Shown: piece by piece, positions 1 through 11,885 of the stretch | Layout of the letters: each line of letters opens with the position of its first letter | Position numbering within the stretch: the first letter of the stretch is position 1 | Assembly: GCA_003427395.1 (NCBI GenBank) | Contig: BFEA01000580.1 | Coordinates: 525,763-576,612 of the forward strand | Source: Chara braunii | Lineage: Eukaryota > Streptophyta > Charophyceae > Charales > Characeae | Direction of reading: 5' to 3' | Length of the DNA stretch: 50,850 bases | Translations under genes and position numbers: made by a program | The notes under the pieces: model-generated | The model's database searches: none | What the model saw: only the letters and a program-made list of their open reading frames with translations | What the model was told of the DNA's origin: nothing

Positions 1-72
<72 letters not shown>
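1..72. repeat. (AG)n microsatellite at the window edge
   Basis: Uninterrupted AG dinucleotide repeat from base 1. It matches the TC repeat that closes the window, so the window probably ends at places where the assembly broke or collapsed on this repeat type. The 245 bases that follow (73-317) show no gene and are best read as the end of an upstream intron. Confidence 0.97.
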
Positions 73-75
<3 letters not shown>

Positions 76-317
76 AATCTACCCCGATGGCGGCCCCTCA
101 CTCCCCCGCAACATTCCCCCACCCTCTTGGGCCTCTTCTCATTTTTTTCTCTCTCCTTCATTTTTTTGCGAGCAAAGCCGCAACAGGTACCCTTGTGTTT
201 GTTTAGATTTTCTCGCAGGTTATTTTTTTGTTGGTATGTCAGTGAGTGAGAAGTTGAGAACTCCATATTTGCTATGCTGATGACTGGCTGTGATGATGTT
301 CCTGGCTGTGTAAGCAG

Positions 318-494
318 GCAATTATATTTGGGAAGTCGAGGGATCGTACAGCAGTATTGGGGGGGACTGGGCAGTGGGGGAGTGGAGACCCTCAGAAGTT
401 CCCCCAAATATCAGAGTAACTCTGCTGCAGGAACACAATTTGTCAGGGATATAATGGAGAGCACACTGATTGGAATGAACAGATTTGGACAAAG
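318..494 (+). CDS. PA14-domain protein, exon 1 of 5 seen (N-terminal part of PA14)
   Basis: Internal exon of a host gene. It encodes about 59 residues with the features of the first half of a PA14 domain: an 'RGIVQQYW' opening, a 'VETLRSSPKY' stretch, and the 'NRFGQR' motif that precedes the core strand in PA14/fibrocystin-like proteins. The exon ends in CAA AG followed by the donor GTTAGT at 495. The split codon is completed to Arg by the first base of the exon at 4532, giving FGQR-LQAFFV without a gap. The acceptor is taken as ...GTAAGCAG before 318; its pyrimidine tract is weak and the exon could begin slightly upstream (the frame is open from about 249). PA14 is a carbohydrate-binding-type beta-barrel usually found in extracellular or surface proteins; the ligand here is unknown. 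Assignment is by eye from motif order, not from a database search. Confidence 0.72.
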
Positions 495-1247
495 GTTAGT
501 TTTCCGTTGTTCTGAGTCCCGAGGAAGATTCACATGAAAAGTGCGACCTTTTTTCACATTGCAAAGCGGTCCGTTGAAACCCTCTCTCCATATCCGCAAT
601 AGGAACATACAAATGACAGAACAGAAGTTTAGTGTGCTGAAGTGTATTGTAATGAACCCGACTCACGATCAAATCAAAACTGAAGTCGTGAGCTCAAATC
701 AATGATAACAACCGAAATGAGAGATTAATGAACAACAAGACTGTGAAGATGGAGAGCAAGGGATTGGAAATATCTCTTAAAATATAAACAATGTTCAAGT
801 TGCTTCTCCCTCTTCTTGTGCAGAACTTATCTTCTCTCATCAACTCAATGTATCCTTTACTTACTGGCTTGCTTCTCCTCGCTCCTGCACAGCCAGAACG
901 AACACAATGTCACTCTTCAAGCCAATTTCTCTCCAGAGCTGGCGTATCCAAAGCCAGCACAATGATGGAGTTTGATGATGGTGAAGATGATCCATTCTGA
1001 TGACACTTGTTGATCACATTCTTTTTGATGATGTTGATCACATTCTTTTTGGATGATGAGACAGGAGTTTGATGAGAGGAGAGGACCGTGGACATGGAGA
1101 AGGTCAAACTGTGATCTAATTTTAGTGAAAAGCAGGGGTGAGAAGAGCAAAGAGGAGGGGATTAGATCCATCCGTTGCTGCCGCCGCCCTCATCCCTCCA
1201 CCCTCCATCCAGTCTGCTGCCAGCGCACACCGCCCACTCCTCCGCCC

Positions 1248-1248
<1 letters not shown>

Positions 1249-1323
<75 letters not shown>

Positions 1324-1324
1324 G
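1249..1324. repeat. (AG)n microsatellite
   Basis: About 38 AG units with one GG interruption near 1314. Confidence 0.96.
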
Positions 1325-2450
1325 CAATGGCCCACTTACAGCCATGAAAGTCATCTTTGGAAAACAACTAAAATAAATGATAAGCTGCATTTGTATGGTG
1401 GATTCATGCTGTTATGCATTGAATTTGGGGGAGAGACAGAAAAGGGAGCAGAGGAGAGAGGTGTACAAATTTTAAAAGAACAAAGAAGTGTGGTGGAGGG
1501 TTAAGGAGGAGTGATGGAAGGTGGAGGTGTGAGAAGGGAAGTTTATATTATCGCTCGATTCTGTGCTGGGGTGGAGTATCTTGAGGATGGGGGGGCATTA
1601 AGACTTGCGAGGGAGGGATTTGGGTCTATGCTGTCACTTGAGCTTTACTGAGAGAAAGGCTGCAAGGGGTGGACATCTGGAGTGCCGAGGGGGACAAGAT
1701 GTGTGTTCGAGAGACACAAGATGGAAAGAAGAGAGACGGAACTGCAAGGTAGGAGGAGAGAGGAGGGAAGGCAGGGAGGTAATGTTCTTGATTGTTCTTT
1801 GTATAGAAAGAGGGAGGGAGTTGCCAAGGGGGAGAGATGTTGGGGAGGGGCCGGGGCATGATGTGCAGTCGATGTTTTGAGAGGGATGGAGATCTGAAGT
1901 CAAGGAGAGATGCCTCGTATAAGGGAGGAGTGGGGCTTGTCGTGTCAACAAACTTATGGGGGAGGGAATGGAAGAGTTGGCAAGAGAGGCCGAGCAGGAG
2001 GCGGGGGGGTAGGGGGGGAGGGGAAGGTCATTATGTTAGAAGAATTGCAGTTTTTGTAATTGCATGGTTGCTATGTCTGTGAAAGAGTTCTTTTACAGCA
2101 CAAAATGAAATAAAAGAATTTGGTCAGGTAATGTGTGTGCAGATGATCAACCACACAACAGGTAATTTGCAATCAAACTCGCATGTGCTCTTACCCACGT
2201 GTCTACGCTCCTTCGAAAATATCTTTTTTTTGGGCGAAGCCACAACATGTCATCTTGGGTTGCCTTTGTATGCCTTTAAATTCCCGCTAATGAGGCACTC
2301 GCCCATGCACAAACAGAGAGGACACAGAGATTAGGTGGAGAGAACACGTGCATCGTGGAGTGCTGCACAGCACACCAGGAAATAACGCCGCAAAGAGATG
2401 GGGTGGAGGCAAAGTATGTAATGGAGAAGAACAGACTGGGTGGCAGAGGG

Positions 2451-2452
<2 letters not shown>

Positions 2453-2527
<75 letters not shown>

Positions 2528-2528
2528 N

Positions 2529-2589
<61 letters not shown>
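2453..2589. repeat. (GA)n microsatellite with one ambiguous base
   Basis: About 68 GA units. A single N at 2528 marks a base the assembly could not resolve inside the array. Confidence 0.97.
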
Positions 2590-2591
<2 letters not shown>

Positions 2592-2882
2592 TGTTACATG
2601 CTGCGCCTGCACACGCAGGCCATTTTCCAGGCCCTGCGCCCTTCAGCCAAAAAGCCTAGAATTCAGCCTGAAAACAGGGGCCTACAGTCCCTGTGTCGTT
2701 TCAAACTAAAAATGGCAAGAGCCTTTTTAGCCTGAAACGAAGGGCTATTTTCGGTCGTTCACCAGAACGACCGGCCCTGAAACTCAGGCACCGAACCAGG
2801 GTTTCGGGAACAGGCTATTCGTAGCCTGTATCCACGCCAGCCTCAGCAGATGCTGCAGCGCCAGCCCCTGGCACACTTCGGC

Positions 2883-3006
2883 ATTGGCAAGAGCAGCCTC
2901 CTCGGCCTGGCTGGCCCTTCAGGCAGTCAGGAGGCTGGCCGTGGATTGGCAAGAGCAGCCTCCTCGGCCTGGTTGGCCCTTCAGGCAGTCAGGAGGCAGG
3001 CCGTGG
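2883..3006. repeat. 62-bp tandem duplication
   Basis: Two adjacent units (2883-2944 and 2945-3006) begin ATTGGCAAGAGCAGCC and end GGCCGTGG, with only a few differences, so the duplication is recent. A smaller direct repeat ending in CAGCGCTGGGCGC follows at 3117-3137 and 3149-3169. A TATATAGG string at 3012-3020 just downstream looks promoter-like and may belong to a solo-LTR remnant, but no terminal repeats were found. Confidence 0.85.
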
Positions 3007-3879
3007 AAGTATATAGGTACCCCCCCAGGCACTTCAGGATTCATTCAGGAGGCAGTAGTCTTCAGGATTCGGGAGCAGCACTCTGGAGGGCTGCAGAGTA
3101 GTAGTAGCGTTAGCTTGTAGTCTTCAGCGCTGGGCGCAGTAGGTAGCTGTAGTCTCCAGCGCTGGGCGCCATAGCTAGGATAGCACTAGCGAGAGAGAGA
3201 GATTGGGTGGAGCGCCGTTGCTCCAGCTTCGTCTTCGAGGTACCTGCAGCACAGCGCCAACATCACAGGTCAGTATCTGGCTCGTAGCAGTGAGAGAGAG
3301 TTCTTCTTCTTCCTCTTCTCAGTCCACCATCTCCTTCTCCCCCTCTCATCATCTGGCTTCACTGCATCTGCAGACTACGAGAGAAGAGAGACAGAGCTTG
3401 GTGACATCGGATCCAGACTCGGCATTTTGGACTTCAGACATGACAACGAGGGATTATTTGGGATTGGTGACAAAGACTTGGTGTTGACGACATTCCCACA
3501 TCTCTCCCTCCTTTCATCTGATTCCTTCCTCTTCGTCTGTGTATGTCTGGACCTGGCGCTTCCTTCCTGTGTACAGCGCCAGGCTCCTTCACACCTGGTG
3601 ATGGATACGATGTATGTTTGGTCTGCGTTCAAACATTGATTGGGCTAGTTATTAGTATCCTAGTATTCTGCTTCGCTATTTGATACTACGTGAATGAGGT
3701 CAGTCCCGGTCAGGTCAGGTTTTGTATTTAAGTCTTCCCTGCGCTATTCAGCACCATGTTGTATGTATGAGAATGCACATTGCTTGTTGAGATTCTACTC
3801 GCACCGCATTGTCCATTCAGTCCTTTTCATCACATTGCAGATCCTCGGTTATTATGTACATTGCATATCTGTGCATGTA

Positions 3880-3887
<8 letters not shown>

Positions 3888-3930
<43 letters not shown>
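3888..3930. repeat. (AG)n microsatellite
   Basis: About 21 AG units following a short CA run. Confidence 0.95.
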
Positions 3931-3934
<4 letters not shown>

Positions 3935-4531
3935 TTTGGGGGATACCAAAAATAGGACGACAGGGAAGAGGAAGCAATCACAAAGGATACTGTGTGGTGT
4001 ACAGAGGTGGAGGAGGAGGAGGAGAAGGGAGGAGAGTGGGAGCCAGAAGGGAGAGGAGGAGGACAAGCATTGGGAAGGCTGAAGTTTGTCTTCTCTTCTG
4101 TTTGGGATCTAAACTTTATATGTATTTATTTTCTCTTTAGTTCTTGTTTTGCGTGAGAAAGCAGGGTTACCCTTAGTTCCTTTTTGCAGTTGTGGAACAT
4201 ACATTTAAATGATTTAACACGTTTATCATTTTTTTTTGGGTGTAATCCTCTCTTTTGTGTGTTAAGCTGCAACGGGTGATCTGGTATGGAATAATGATGC
4301 CAAAATGAAAGTGAATGGAAAACAATCAGGGAATGACTGTCAAATCAATGGTGGCAAACTCTCTCTACCACCTGCATTTGTCCACAGTGCAAAATTATTT
4401 CCTTGGTTATGAGAAAGGCTCCAACAACCTGGATTGTTTTATTGAAATAAAGTGTCCACTGTTTCTTCTGACAGTTGAAAGTATTAAATCAAATCACTGG
4501 ACACTTGGATTGTTGTTTGTTTTGTTCGCAG

Positions 4532-4600
4532 GCTCCAGGCCTTTTTTGTTGCGCCAACGACAGGGAGTTACGTCTTCTACATTGCTGCCTATGAAATGGG
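4532..4600 (+). CDS. PA14-domain protein, exon 2 of 5 seen (core strand)
   Basis: A 69-bp exon that starts with the base completing the split Arg codon of the previous exon. It reads LQAFFVAPTTGSYVFYIAAYEMG. The 'G/AFFVAPTTGxYxFYIA' pattern is the most conserved signature of PA14 domains, here following FGQRL as expected. The acceptor TTGTTCGCAG has a T-rich tract; the donor GTTTGT at 4601 is acceptable but not strong. The exon ends in GG, leaving phase 2, and the exon at 9201 supplies the third base (A) to make Gly. The motif is seen directly; the splicing is inferred from frame and domain continuity. Confidence 0.85.
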
Positions 4601-4759
4601 GTTTGTATTTGACTTGTGTTTCTCAAAATACTCCCTATGGTGACTCTAAATCTATTAACGGATAATCACATCAGTTATTGAATTATAGTGTGTTAACTGG
4701 AAGATTCATTCAAGACTGATGCCATTAACATTCATGGTTATTTTTGACAGGGCATAATG

Positions 4760-4797
4760 GCTATATAGTATATACTATATACTATATAGTATATACT
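4760..4797. repeat. AT-rich palindrome
   Basis: Alternating TATATAGTATATACTATATA-type sequence that is self-complementary. Probably a simple-sequence cruciform-prone site without a gene role. Confidence 0.7.
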
Positions 4798-5489
4798 GTA
4801 CAGGCATTGGCACCACGCCATGCAGTGGCTAGAATGGAATTCACAATCATCAATGCGCAGCCGCTCAAGTGCTCAGAGAACTGTAGACATTGCAGTCACC
4901 AAGTTACAAACCAAGCATGTCCTCTTGTCAAGCATTCAACAAGAAGGACTTATGGTATTCCATTCCAGTCTTCTTGTCTGAAGTCTGGAGTGAGAGAGCA
5001 GTACAGTACTGCTGCTACTATTGCAAGCTTTTCTTTTCTTCTTGTTCTCTCTTGTGTAAATTGTTGCAATTTAGAAAGATATTTTTCAACTACTATTAAC
5101 TTCTGCATTATCTCACCACATCCTCAGACGTGTCTTGCACTGGCAAATGCCTGTCATTTGGGGTGGAAGAAGCCACCAGAGTGCACATGTTGCATTACTG
5201 TTGATTTTGTAAAATGTTGAGATTTTTCCAAACTTCAATCAATTTGAGCATTCATCACTCATATAAACTTGATTGGAAAAAATGCACGCTTGATAGGAAA
5301 CTCCACACGAAACTGGAATCGGTGGTTCACACAATAACAGTTGAAGACAATGAGAAACAAGTTGAGGAATGTTGAGATTTTACGAAACTTCAATAAATTC
5401 CAGCAGGATTGGAAACTTCACACAGAACAGAATGTTCACTCCAGAAAAAAAAACAAGCATGTGCACACACACAACTGAGAGCGACTAGA

Positions 5490-6700
5490 TACTGTCAATT
5501 CTCAGCCAGGTTGAGCCAACCACTCGAGTCCCAAAATCCTTGCACAGGATTACACCAGCGGCCACGGTTGTCTTGAACCACCAATTCCAGTACCGTCATT
5601 CTTCCAGGGCCGTCCCGAACCCTGTCGGCCACTATCCTCTTCCTCGACATCGAAAAAGCATACAACCAAGTTAAGTGGGATTTCTTACATGACTGAGCGG
5701 AGAAAAGGAGAGTAGGACCAGGTTTCAGGAAGTTGGTCAGGACCATGCACAATCAGGCATCCGACAGGGTTCAGATCAACAGGGCACCATTAGACACTCA
5801 CCCCATCTTGCGGTCCCTACCCCAAGGTAACCCACAAGCCCCGGCCATGTACCTGCTCATGATGGAAGCCATTGCATCCTTCCTAAGAGAACCCCCTCCG
5901 TTGACCAACTGTCGACTCTCAACAACCATCCCTAGCACAACTTTCCTCCACCCATTGGCCTGGTGTTAGCATCTAACTCTTGTTTCTGGGCTTCTGTTAT
6001 AGCAATTCAGGCTTTCTGATGCCCGCATTTCAGATGAAGGTAAATTGGTCTAAAACGGAAGGCTGGTGGCTAGCATAAGAGACGTCTTCCGAAGCATTAG
6101 GCTTCCCCTCACAAATATCCTGGTCTACGGAGGAACAAGCCCTTTGGTACCTGGGAGTCATGGTCAATAGGGAAGGGACCTGGGCTGGAATGGGACAAAA
6201 CCTGATAGCAAAAGCAATCTCGCACCTGACATTGTGTTAAAAAAGCGCAGGCCTCTATCCTAGGCAAAGCTGTAATCATCAACATCAGTTTTCTCAAGCT
6301 TAGTGTATCTGGCTTCTATATGGTTACCTTGCAGATGAAGCTTTGAAAGCCCTGAAAGCATGTGTCAGATGTTTCCTATGGACAGGTGATGGAGACAGGC
6401 AAATGTGTATATTGAAAGTAGCCTGGGCATACATCACCAGGAAGCCCGGAGAGGGAGGGCTTAACTTAGTTGATCCTAAATAGTAGACTACATTCCTACA
6501 GATGAAGTTGGTGGTAAAACTGTTACTTCACCTTCCATAGGCACGAATGGCACTTGACAGCATAAGACAGTTGACCCCCATTCCCCCCCCCCCACCACCA
6601 CAATATGGAAGGGACATTCTGGGTCAATAGACAGGTGACCAAAGAATGGTCGGTAAGAACAGGAAGAACCAAAAGGAACAGACAAACCACAAGTAACCCA
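5490..6700 (+). pseudogene. LINE ORF2 relic (reverse transcriptase to C-terminal region)
   Basis: Degenerate non-LTR reverse transcriptase in several frames. Near 5637-5690 it reads LFLDIEKAYNQVKWDFLHD, the catalytic-aspartate strand (F-x-D-x-E-K-A-Y), then meets a stop. A second frame around 5733-5900 gives VRTMHNQASDRVQINR... and AMYLLMMEAIASFLRE, equivalent to the 'VRQGDPxAPxLFxxxMEAL' part of RT. Further down are MKVNWSKTEGWW, WYLGVMVN, FLWTGDGDRQ, ITRKPGEGGLNLVDP, which match in order the post-RT region of the better-preserved LINE at 28.9-30.6 kb. The YADD/FADD box is missing and many stops and shifts are present. Its 5' half is absent, as expected of 5'-truncated LINE insertions. Confidence 0.85.
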
Positions 6701-8888
6701 AGCTGAGCAAGCTCCCTAAAACCCGCTCCTTATCGGGTCCCAGTTCTGTTGGGTTGGTGTAAACTACTCTGTAATAAACAAGGCGAACCACGAAAAAAAG
6801 AACTACTCTGGCTGCCTTTGTTCTGCAATCCCTGGATCACAAATAAAGGATGAGCCATTGAGCCCAACAAATATAAGAAACCTAAAGTGCATCCAACCAC
6901 TCCAGTGATAGTGTAGTTGACAGGTCTGCATAGTAAGATTTGCTGGAGAGGCCACCTTAGAGGTTTTAGATGGACAAGAAGAGCAGAATACAGTTGCGTA
7001 CACCCATGACTTGCATTAAGTTTGATATTCCATTATCCTTAATCAGAGACCTTACTGTGTGTCACATCAGCACTGGTCACATCGCTTAGATAGCGCCTGT
7101 GCTGCAATAAGACTGGTCTTCTTCCTTATTTCGCATGCATGCAAACAGATTACAATCCACACTGGCGCCAGGCGCCCACACAAAGCTCAGAGATATTAAG
7201 GCCGAGAACACAGTTCAGATGCAAACTTGCTTCGAAGTGGCTATGGCACCTGAGCGCCTACACATCACCCTTCCGACCTTGTATTCACAGCAACTGTTCA
7301 CACGCACTCTACTCCGGATCTCCCTGGATGTCCCACGCACTCTCCCTCTACACGATGCACACACACACACACGCATGCGCTACTAACTAACGTTAACTAT
7401 GACAGCTATGGCCATCTTCTACCAAGTAACTACAAGCAGCGATGGCCGCTCTATCTCCCTCGCAGCCCACTTCGACTCCGGGCATCTGCAGACCACCTCG
7501 CACTAGATGCTCAGGCAGCGCTTCCGCATGGCCCGCGCAGAATGAATGAATGGCTGGGCGCTGCCTCTTGATTATTCTTCTGTTGGTCGCTGGTCTGCTC
7601 CTTTCCACCGGGCCCAGGGTGCACACAGTCCCACATGGTTCTTGCTGACTGGACAAAGTGAGACTGGGACTGGGTACCGCTGACTAAGCATGGTTGGACT
7701 ATTAACTTGTCCACTTGCCTCTGGTCTAATGTGAGCAACGCTCGAAAGGCCAGTTCCGGTCCTTCCGGAAGTCTGTGGACTTGGCCTTTCGGGACTGTAG
7801 CAGCTACGACTTTGACCTTTCAGAATTGCGACAACTACGACCCCTACACAGCTATGACCCCTACTCGACAGACCTACGGCTCAAAACCCGACAGCTACAC
7901 AGACCTACGACAGAACAATCAGCTACCAAGACACAGGTCACGGGTTCAAACACACAGGGGTCGACTTGATACTGTACACAGGTGCTCTCGGGGTCTAGGG
8001 ATCGAGCCCTGGGATCTGCATCCACTACTGCAAAGGTGAAAACCGTTCCAGTGCAGGTAATGACACCTTAAACAAAAGCTTGGTAGAGAGAACTGCATCA
8101 CTATGTAGTATATAGTGCACTCATCGTCTATGCATCACCTTCCTCATTTGACCAAGGGTAAGCAGCTGAACGAAACCATTGTTGCTGTAAGAATTAGTAG
8201 AACAGTAAAAGCATATTCACAGAGTCAAACAGGTCACAGTCTACAACTTTTTAAATAAAGAGCAGACATGTTGATATCTGACTGGAAAAAAAAAAAAAAA
8301 GAATCGATCCACTCTCAATCAGTCTGCTCTCCCATTTCTCTGTGAGTGATCTGACTTGGCCTCTCATGGGGATGGAGCTGCTGTGGGAGGTATCAGCTCC
8401 ACTCTCAATGGCCTGACAAAGTCTTAAATTCAGATTGATTGGTCAATTGTCACATAGTCCCTCAATCGCAATTGTGATGGATCTTTTTGGTGCAGTGAGC
8501 TTTGGATAACAGACATCGAAGCAGGTGGCACTCCACGGATGGTGAGATGTGGCACCTACTCTTCTTCTCTCGCTTGTCCTCCTGCTTCTCCTCTTGTTTC
8601 CTCCTGCTCCTCCTCGCCCCCAACACAGGAAAATGGGATCTGGAAGTTCCAACCCTCCGCATCCTGTCTGCGTGTTGCAATCTCAGAAACTGCAGACACT
8701 TTCGAGAAACCCTGACCCATAGACACACACCAATCTGTTTTCCTCAAACAATTAGGCAGGTACGATCAGGATTGTCAAAACCTGTTATCATTGACACACT
8801 CTGCTTTTGGTCAGCAAATGTAGCAGCCTCCTTTTTTCCATGACTCCTTTTCCGTTTTTTTTTCATTTCTTTGAAGTAATTTGGGATT

Positions 8889-8980
8889 ATTTGGACCATT
8901 TCTCAATTCGTGTGCATATACGCAGCGCCCATGACAGTCTTTTCTGTATGGTTTCAATTTTAAGAGACGTCCCGAGGGAC
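8889..8980 (-). pseudogene. U6 snRNA pseudogene (diverged)
   Basis: The minus strand starts GTCCCTCGGGAC (5' hairpin), continues TTAAAATTGAAACCATACAGA (close to the U6 AAAATTGGAACGATACAGA block) and ends GAGAAATGGTCCAAAT, the conserved U6 3' end. The ACAGAGA box is changed to ACAGAAA and the central GCGCAAGGATGAC region is replaced by GCGTATATGC, so it cannot be functional. No U-tract terminator is evident: the sequence after GGTCCAAAT is AATCCC. Confidence 0.85.
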
Positions 8981-9200
8981 TTTTGCCCAATCGTATGAAT
9001 TTCTTTGACATGGAATGTCCTAGGAGGGAACCTGTTTGGTCCTTTAGAAGTTGGAACACTTGGGAGTACCGTTTCACTTCCATCGGCCTGTGTTTTGGCC
9101 AAGGTCATGGCATCATTGATTAGGCACTGGCTGTATAGCTATATGTTGTCACATGTCATATATGTTCACTCTTTTTCTTCTCATTTTTGTTTGCTACTAG

Positions 9201-9267
9201 AGTGGCTACGTGTGACTCTGATTCTATCGAAGCATGGGCAGAGGCCTCAGGCACACAACCCCTAAAA
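9201..9267 (+). CDS. PA14-domain protein, exon 3 of 5 seen (acidic loop)
   Basis: A 67-bp exon preceded by an excellent acceptor (CTTTTTCTTCTC...TTTGCTACTAG) and followed by the donor GTATCG at 9268. Its first base completes the Gly codon left open at 4600; the remaining 22 codons read VATCDSDSIEAWAEASGTQPLK with no stop and end in phase 0, exactly what the exon at 16172 needs. The 'SDSIEAW' stretch takes the place of the 'DD.xELWLS' loop of typical PA14 domains, and PLK then joins IAECP in the next exon. The call rests on phase, splice signals and position in the fold; on its own the peptide is too short to be diagnostic. Confidence 0.68.
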
Positions 9268-11558
9268 GTATCGACTTCATGCATCCTTTCTCAAAGAAGA
9301 GGTGCGACTATGGTAAGGGAGATGAAGCTGGCGTGATGTAAACACCCAATCTCATGCAGCGCTCCGGGGGGCTGATGCAGTTTAGTTTCACGCTGAGGAT
9401 CTCAGGGTTCTACATTGCAAAAACCTGATGCATCCTTCTTCAAGGAAGTTGAAACCAGACTCCAACTTTGACATAAAAATGAATTTTAATGCAAATGTTA
9501 CTATTCTGGCCAATTTCGAAGTATACATACATCAGAAAGTACAATGCCGTCCAATTGCAAAAAGAAATGAATGAACTTGAGAGGAGAGAAGAGGGAAAGA
9601 AGAAGAAGTAAGAAAGAAGAAGAAGATGATGTACTCCAGCATAGACCAATGACAAAGCTCTTCCTCTTCGCCAACCAACCTCCTCCTCCTTATCTTCTCC
9701 CCTCTTATTCGAACAAGAAATAACAATAATAATGTTGAATGGCTGAACCAGAATCAATGTCCGAATCCCACTTCTACTGCAGGCACAACATGAGGTCACC
9801 ATAGCCATGGCCACCCTTCTCCTTCCACGTCATTGCAGGCCGAGGCTATGGCGGACTACTGAGGCTTCAGCCTCCTGTCCAAAGGACAACCCAAAGCAGC
9901 TATGCCGCTGCCGCTTCAAGCAGCTATGCCGCTGCTCACTGAACCGCCATGCCTGACTCTACCCCGAGCTTCCTTGGTGCGGCACTACCCCAACGGGGGC
10001 CTTCCAGATGCAGCACCTAACAAGGTGATGAAGATGGTGTCCATTATAGCCAGGTAGGTACCTCGCCACTCTCCCCCTTGGTCCCCTTCTCCCTCCTCCT
10101 CCTACCGGCCGAGCTCCAGCATAGCCGAGGTGGAAGCTCCCGGCTTCTTCCTCTCAGCAGCGCTGTAGCAGCCAGCGCTCTTCCAACCAGCGCTCCAACA
10201 GCGTGACGCCCAACTCGCACACTGAAGAATGAGGCCGAGCTCTTGCCTCGGCCTCTTGATATAGCGGCCTGCTTGCCTCCTGGGCGGTGACTTCCAGACC
10301 GCTCGGCCTCCCAAGCAACCGGTACCTCCTCCCTTTTGGAGGGAAACGTCATTGCAGACTCTGATATTGCCCGTACAGGCTCTAGACTTCAGACTGGATG
10401 GACTGGTACCGGCCTAGACCTAGCGTACCGCTACTGGGCCTCTAAAAATGCCAACTTTGTCTTCTTCTGCTCGGCCTCGAGTACCCGGCACATCTACTGC
10501 TGCTGGGTGCGGTACCAGCCTACCCGCTACTTGAGTGTTTTTCCGTTGCTCTAAACACCGCGGGCCCCTGGCTCCGCTACTTGAGTGTTTTCCCTGCTGT
10601 AACCCTCAATGCCACGGCCACAGGTAAGTACCGGCCCTACGGGCCTACCAAACAAGCAAGTACCCTTGCGGGTCACACACACACTCATGCCAACAAGCAC
10701 TCAGACAGGCACGCAAGTCAACAGGCACGCACACATACAGACTTAGGAAACACAGCAGAGTGCGGGAATCTCAGCACGGCATCCATTCCATTGACAGAAC
10801 TTCAGAAATCAGCAGTGTTCTCAGTCTGTGTTATGGCAGGTCATTACATAAAGGAATTTTACTGCATATGCAGTGTCCAAGAGATTCAAATCGTTGTCGT
10901 TCCCTTAGCAAATTTCCCCTTCAATCAAATCTGCATGTGTATATTGAAAAGGAGTCGATCCAGCTGCAGGGTCTCCTACCTTGTTACAACTTCATCCCAG
11001 CCACTGATTCTACCATGATCGTCTCTACAATGAACGATGCAAAAAACATGCTCGAGTGCATAATGCATCAAAGTAATTGGTTTATCACAGAGATGATTAT
11101 GGGCAGAAGAAATTCCCATGATGTGATGGCCTGTGTTAGTTCTGGACTCCTCTTGGGTGCCATTCTCTGGAGCAATTTCCTTCGTTTGATCGTCTGCAAT
11201 TCCGCAAGGTTTGTTGTCATCGACAAGAAAATTTAGGCAATGAGAAACTCCTCGGCAAATGCTTTTGCAGAAGTCCATTCTGAAAAATCTGAACTCTTTT
11301 TATCAGCGTTTTTTTCTATAGACTAGTATGATTGTGGAGGGGAATAGCAGAGCTACCTTTCACGGCCTCGGGGGCAGAGACATCAGCGGAACTCTCAGCA
11401 GCAAGTGTGTCAACAGCCTTGACCTCTAGAATCATCACAAAAGGAGAGCAGCAGCTCCAAACAGAGTTGCAGCAGGAGGACAGTGGAAAGTGGGAGTCAT
11501 CACTAGTCAAGAATCTGCTTCGGTTCCCCACCATCTCAACCTAAATCAAAGAAACACT

Positions 11559-11885
11559 ATAAATCCGGCCCCAAAACAGAAAGCCTGCAAACTTCGGCAG
11601 ACCCAAAACAAGGGTAGACGTGGATACAAGGTCATGGAATGTCCATGGATTGACAATTTAGCATCAATCTTGGCATGCTTAGCAAAATGGTTCAGCTTTA
11701 CGGCAATGATGGACTGCTTTGACGATAAATCTTGGCAGGTATAGCAGTCTATCATTGCTGCAGGCCCAAAACAAGGGGAGAAGTGAAAACATAGGAGAAC
11801 CCAATATAAATCCGGGCCCAAAACAGCAACCCTGCAAACTGTGGCAGGCCCAACACAAGGGGAGAAGTGAACACATAGGAGAGTG
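11559..11885. repeat. Imperfect tandem repeat, about three copies
   Basis: Units share ATAAATCC(G)GGCCC(A)AAAACAG, CCTGCAAACT, GGCAG(G)CCCAA(A)ACAAGG and GAAGTGAACACATAGGAGA. One copy begins near 11559, a partial one near 11755, and a third near 11808. Copies differ by substitutions and small gaps, so the array is not recent. Confidence 0.75.

Larger units (their letters stand above)
495..4531 (+). other. Intron 1 of the PA14 gene (4,037 bp)
   Basis: Bounded by GTTAGT and TTGTTCGCAG. It contains AG-repeat arrays at 1249-1324, 2453-2589 and 3888-3930, and a 62-bp tandem duplication at 2883-3006. The remaining stretches (495-1248, 1325-2452, 2590-2882, 3200-3887, 3931-4531) hold purine-rich and mixed sequence in which I recognise no gene. 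Confidence 0.65.
4601..9200 (+). other. Intron 2 of the PA14 gene (4,600 bp)
   Basis: Runs from GTTTGT to the strong acceptor TTTGTTTGCTACTAG. It contains an AT-palindrome near 4760-4797, a LINE reverse-transcriptase relic (about 5490-6700) and a U6 snRNA pseudogene (8889-8980). Between 6700 and 8880 I see no gene. A short stretch near 7800-7920 has imperfect repeats of a CGACAGCTACAC-like unit, and there is an A-run at about 8285-8299. Confidence 0.65.

Noticed and set aside
4744-5220. 158-codon plus-strand frame with several cysteines
   Set aside because: It starts in the AT palindrome, has no recognisable domain and lies in intron 2. I cannot support it as a gene.
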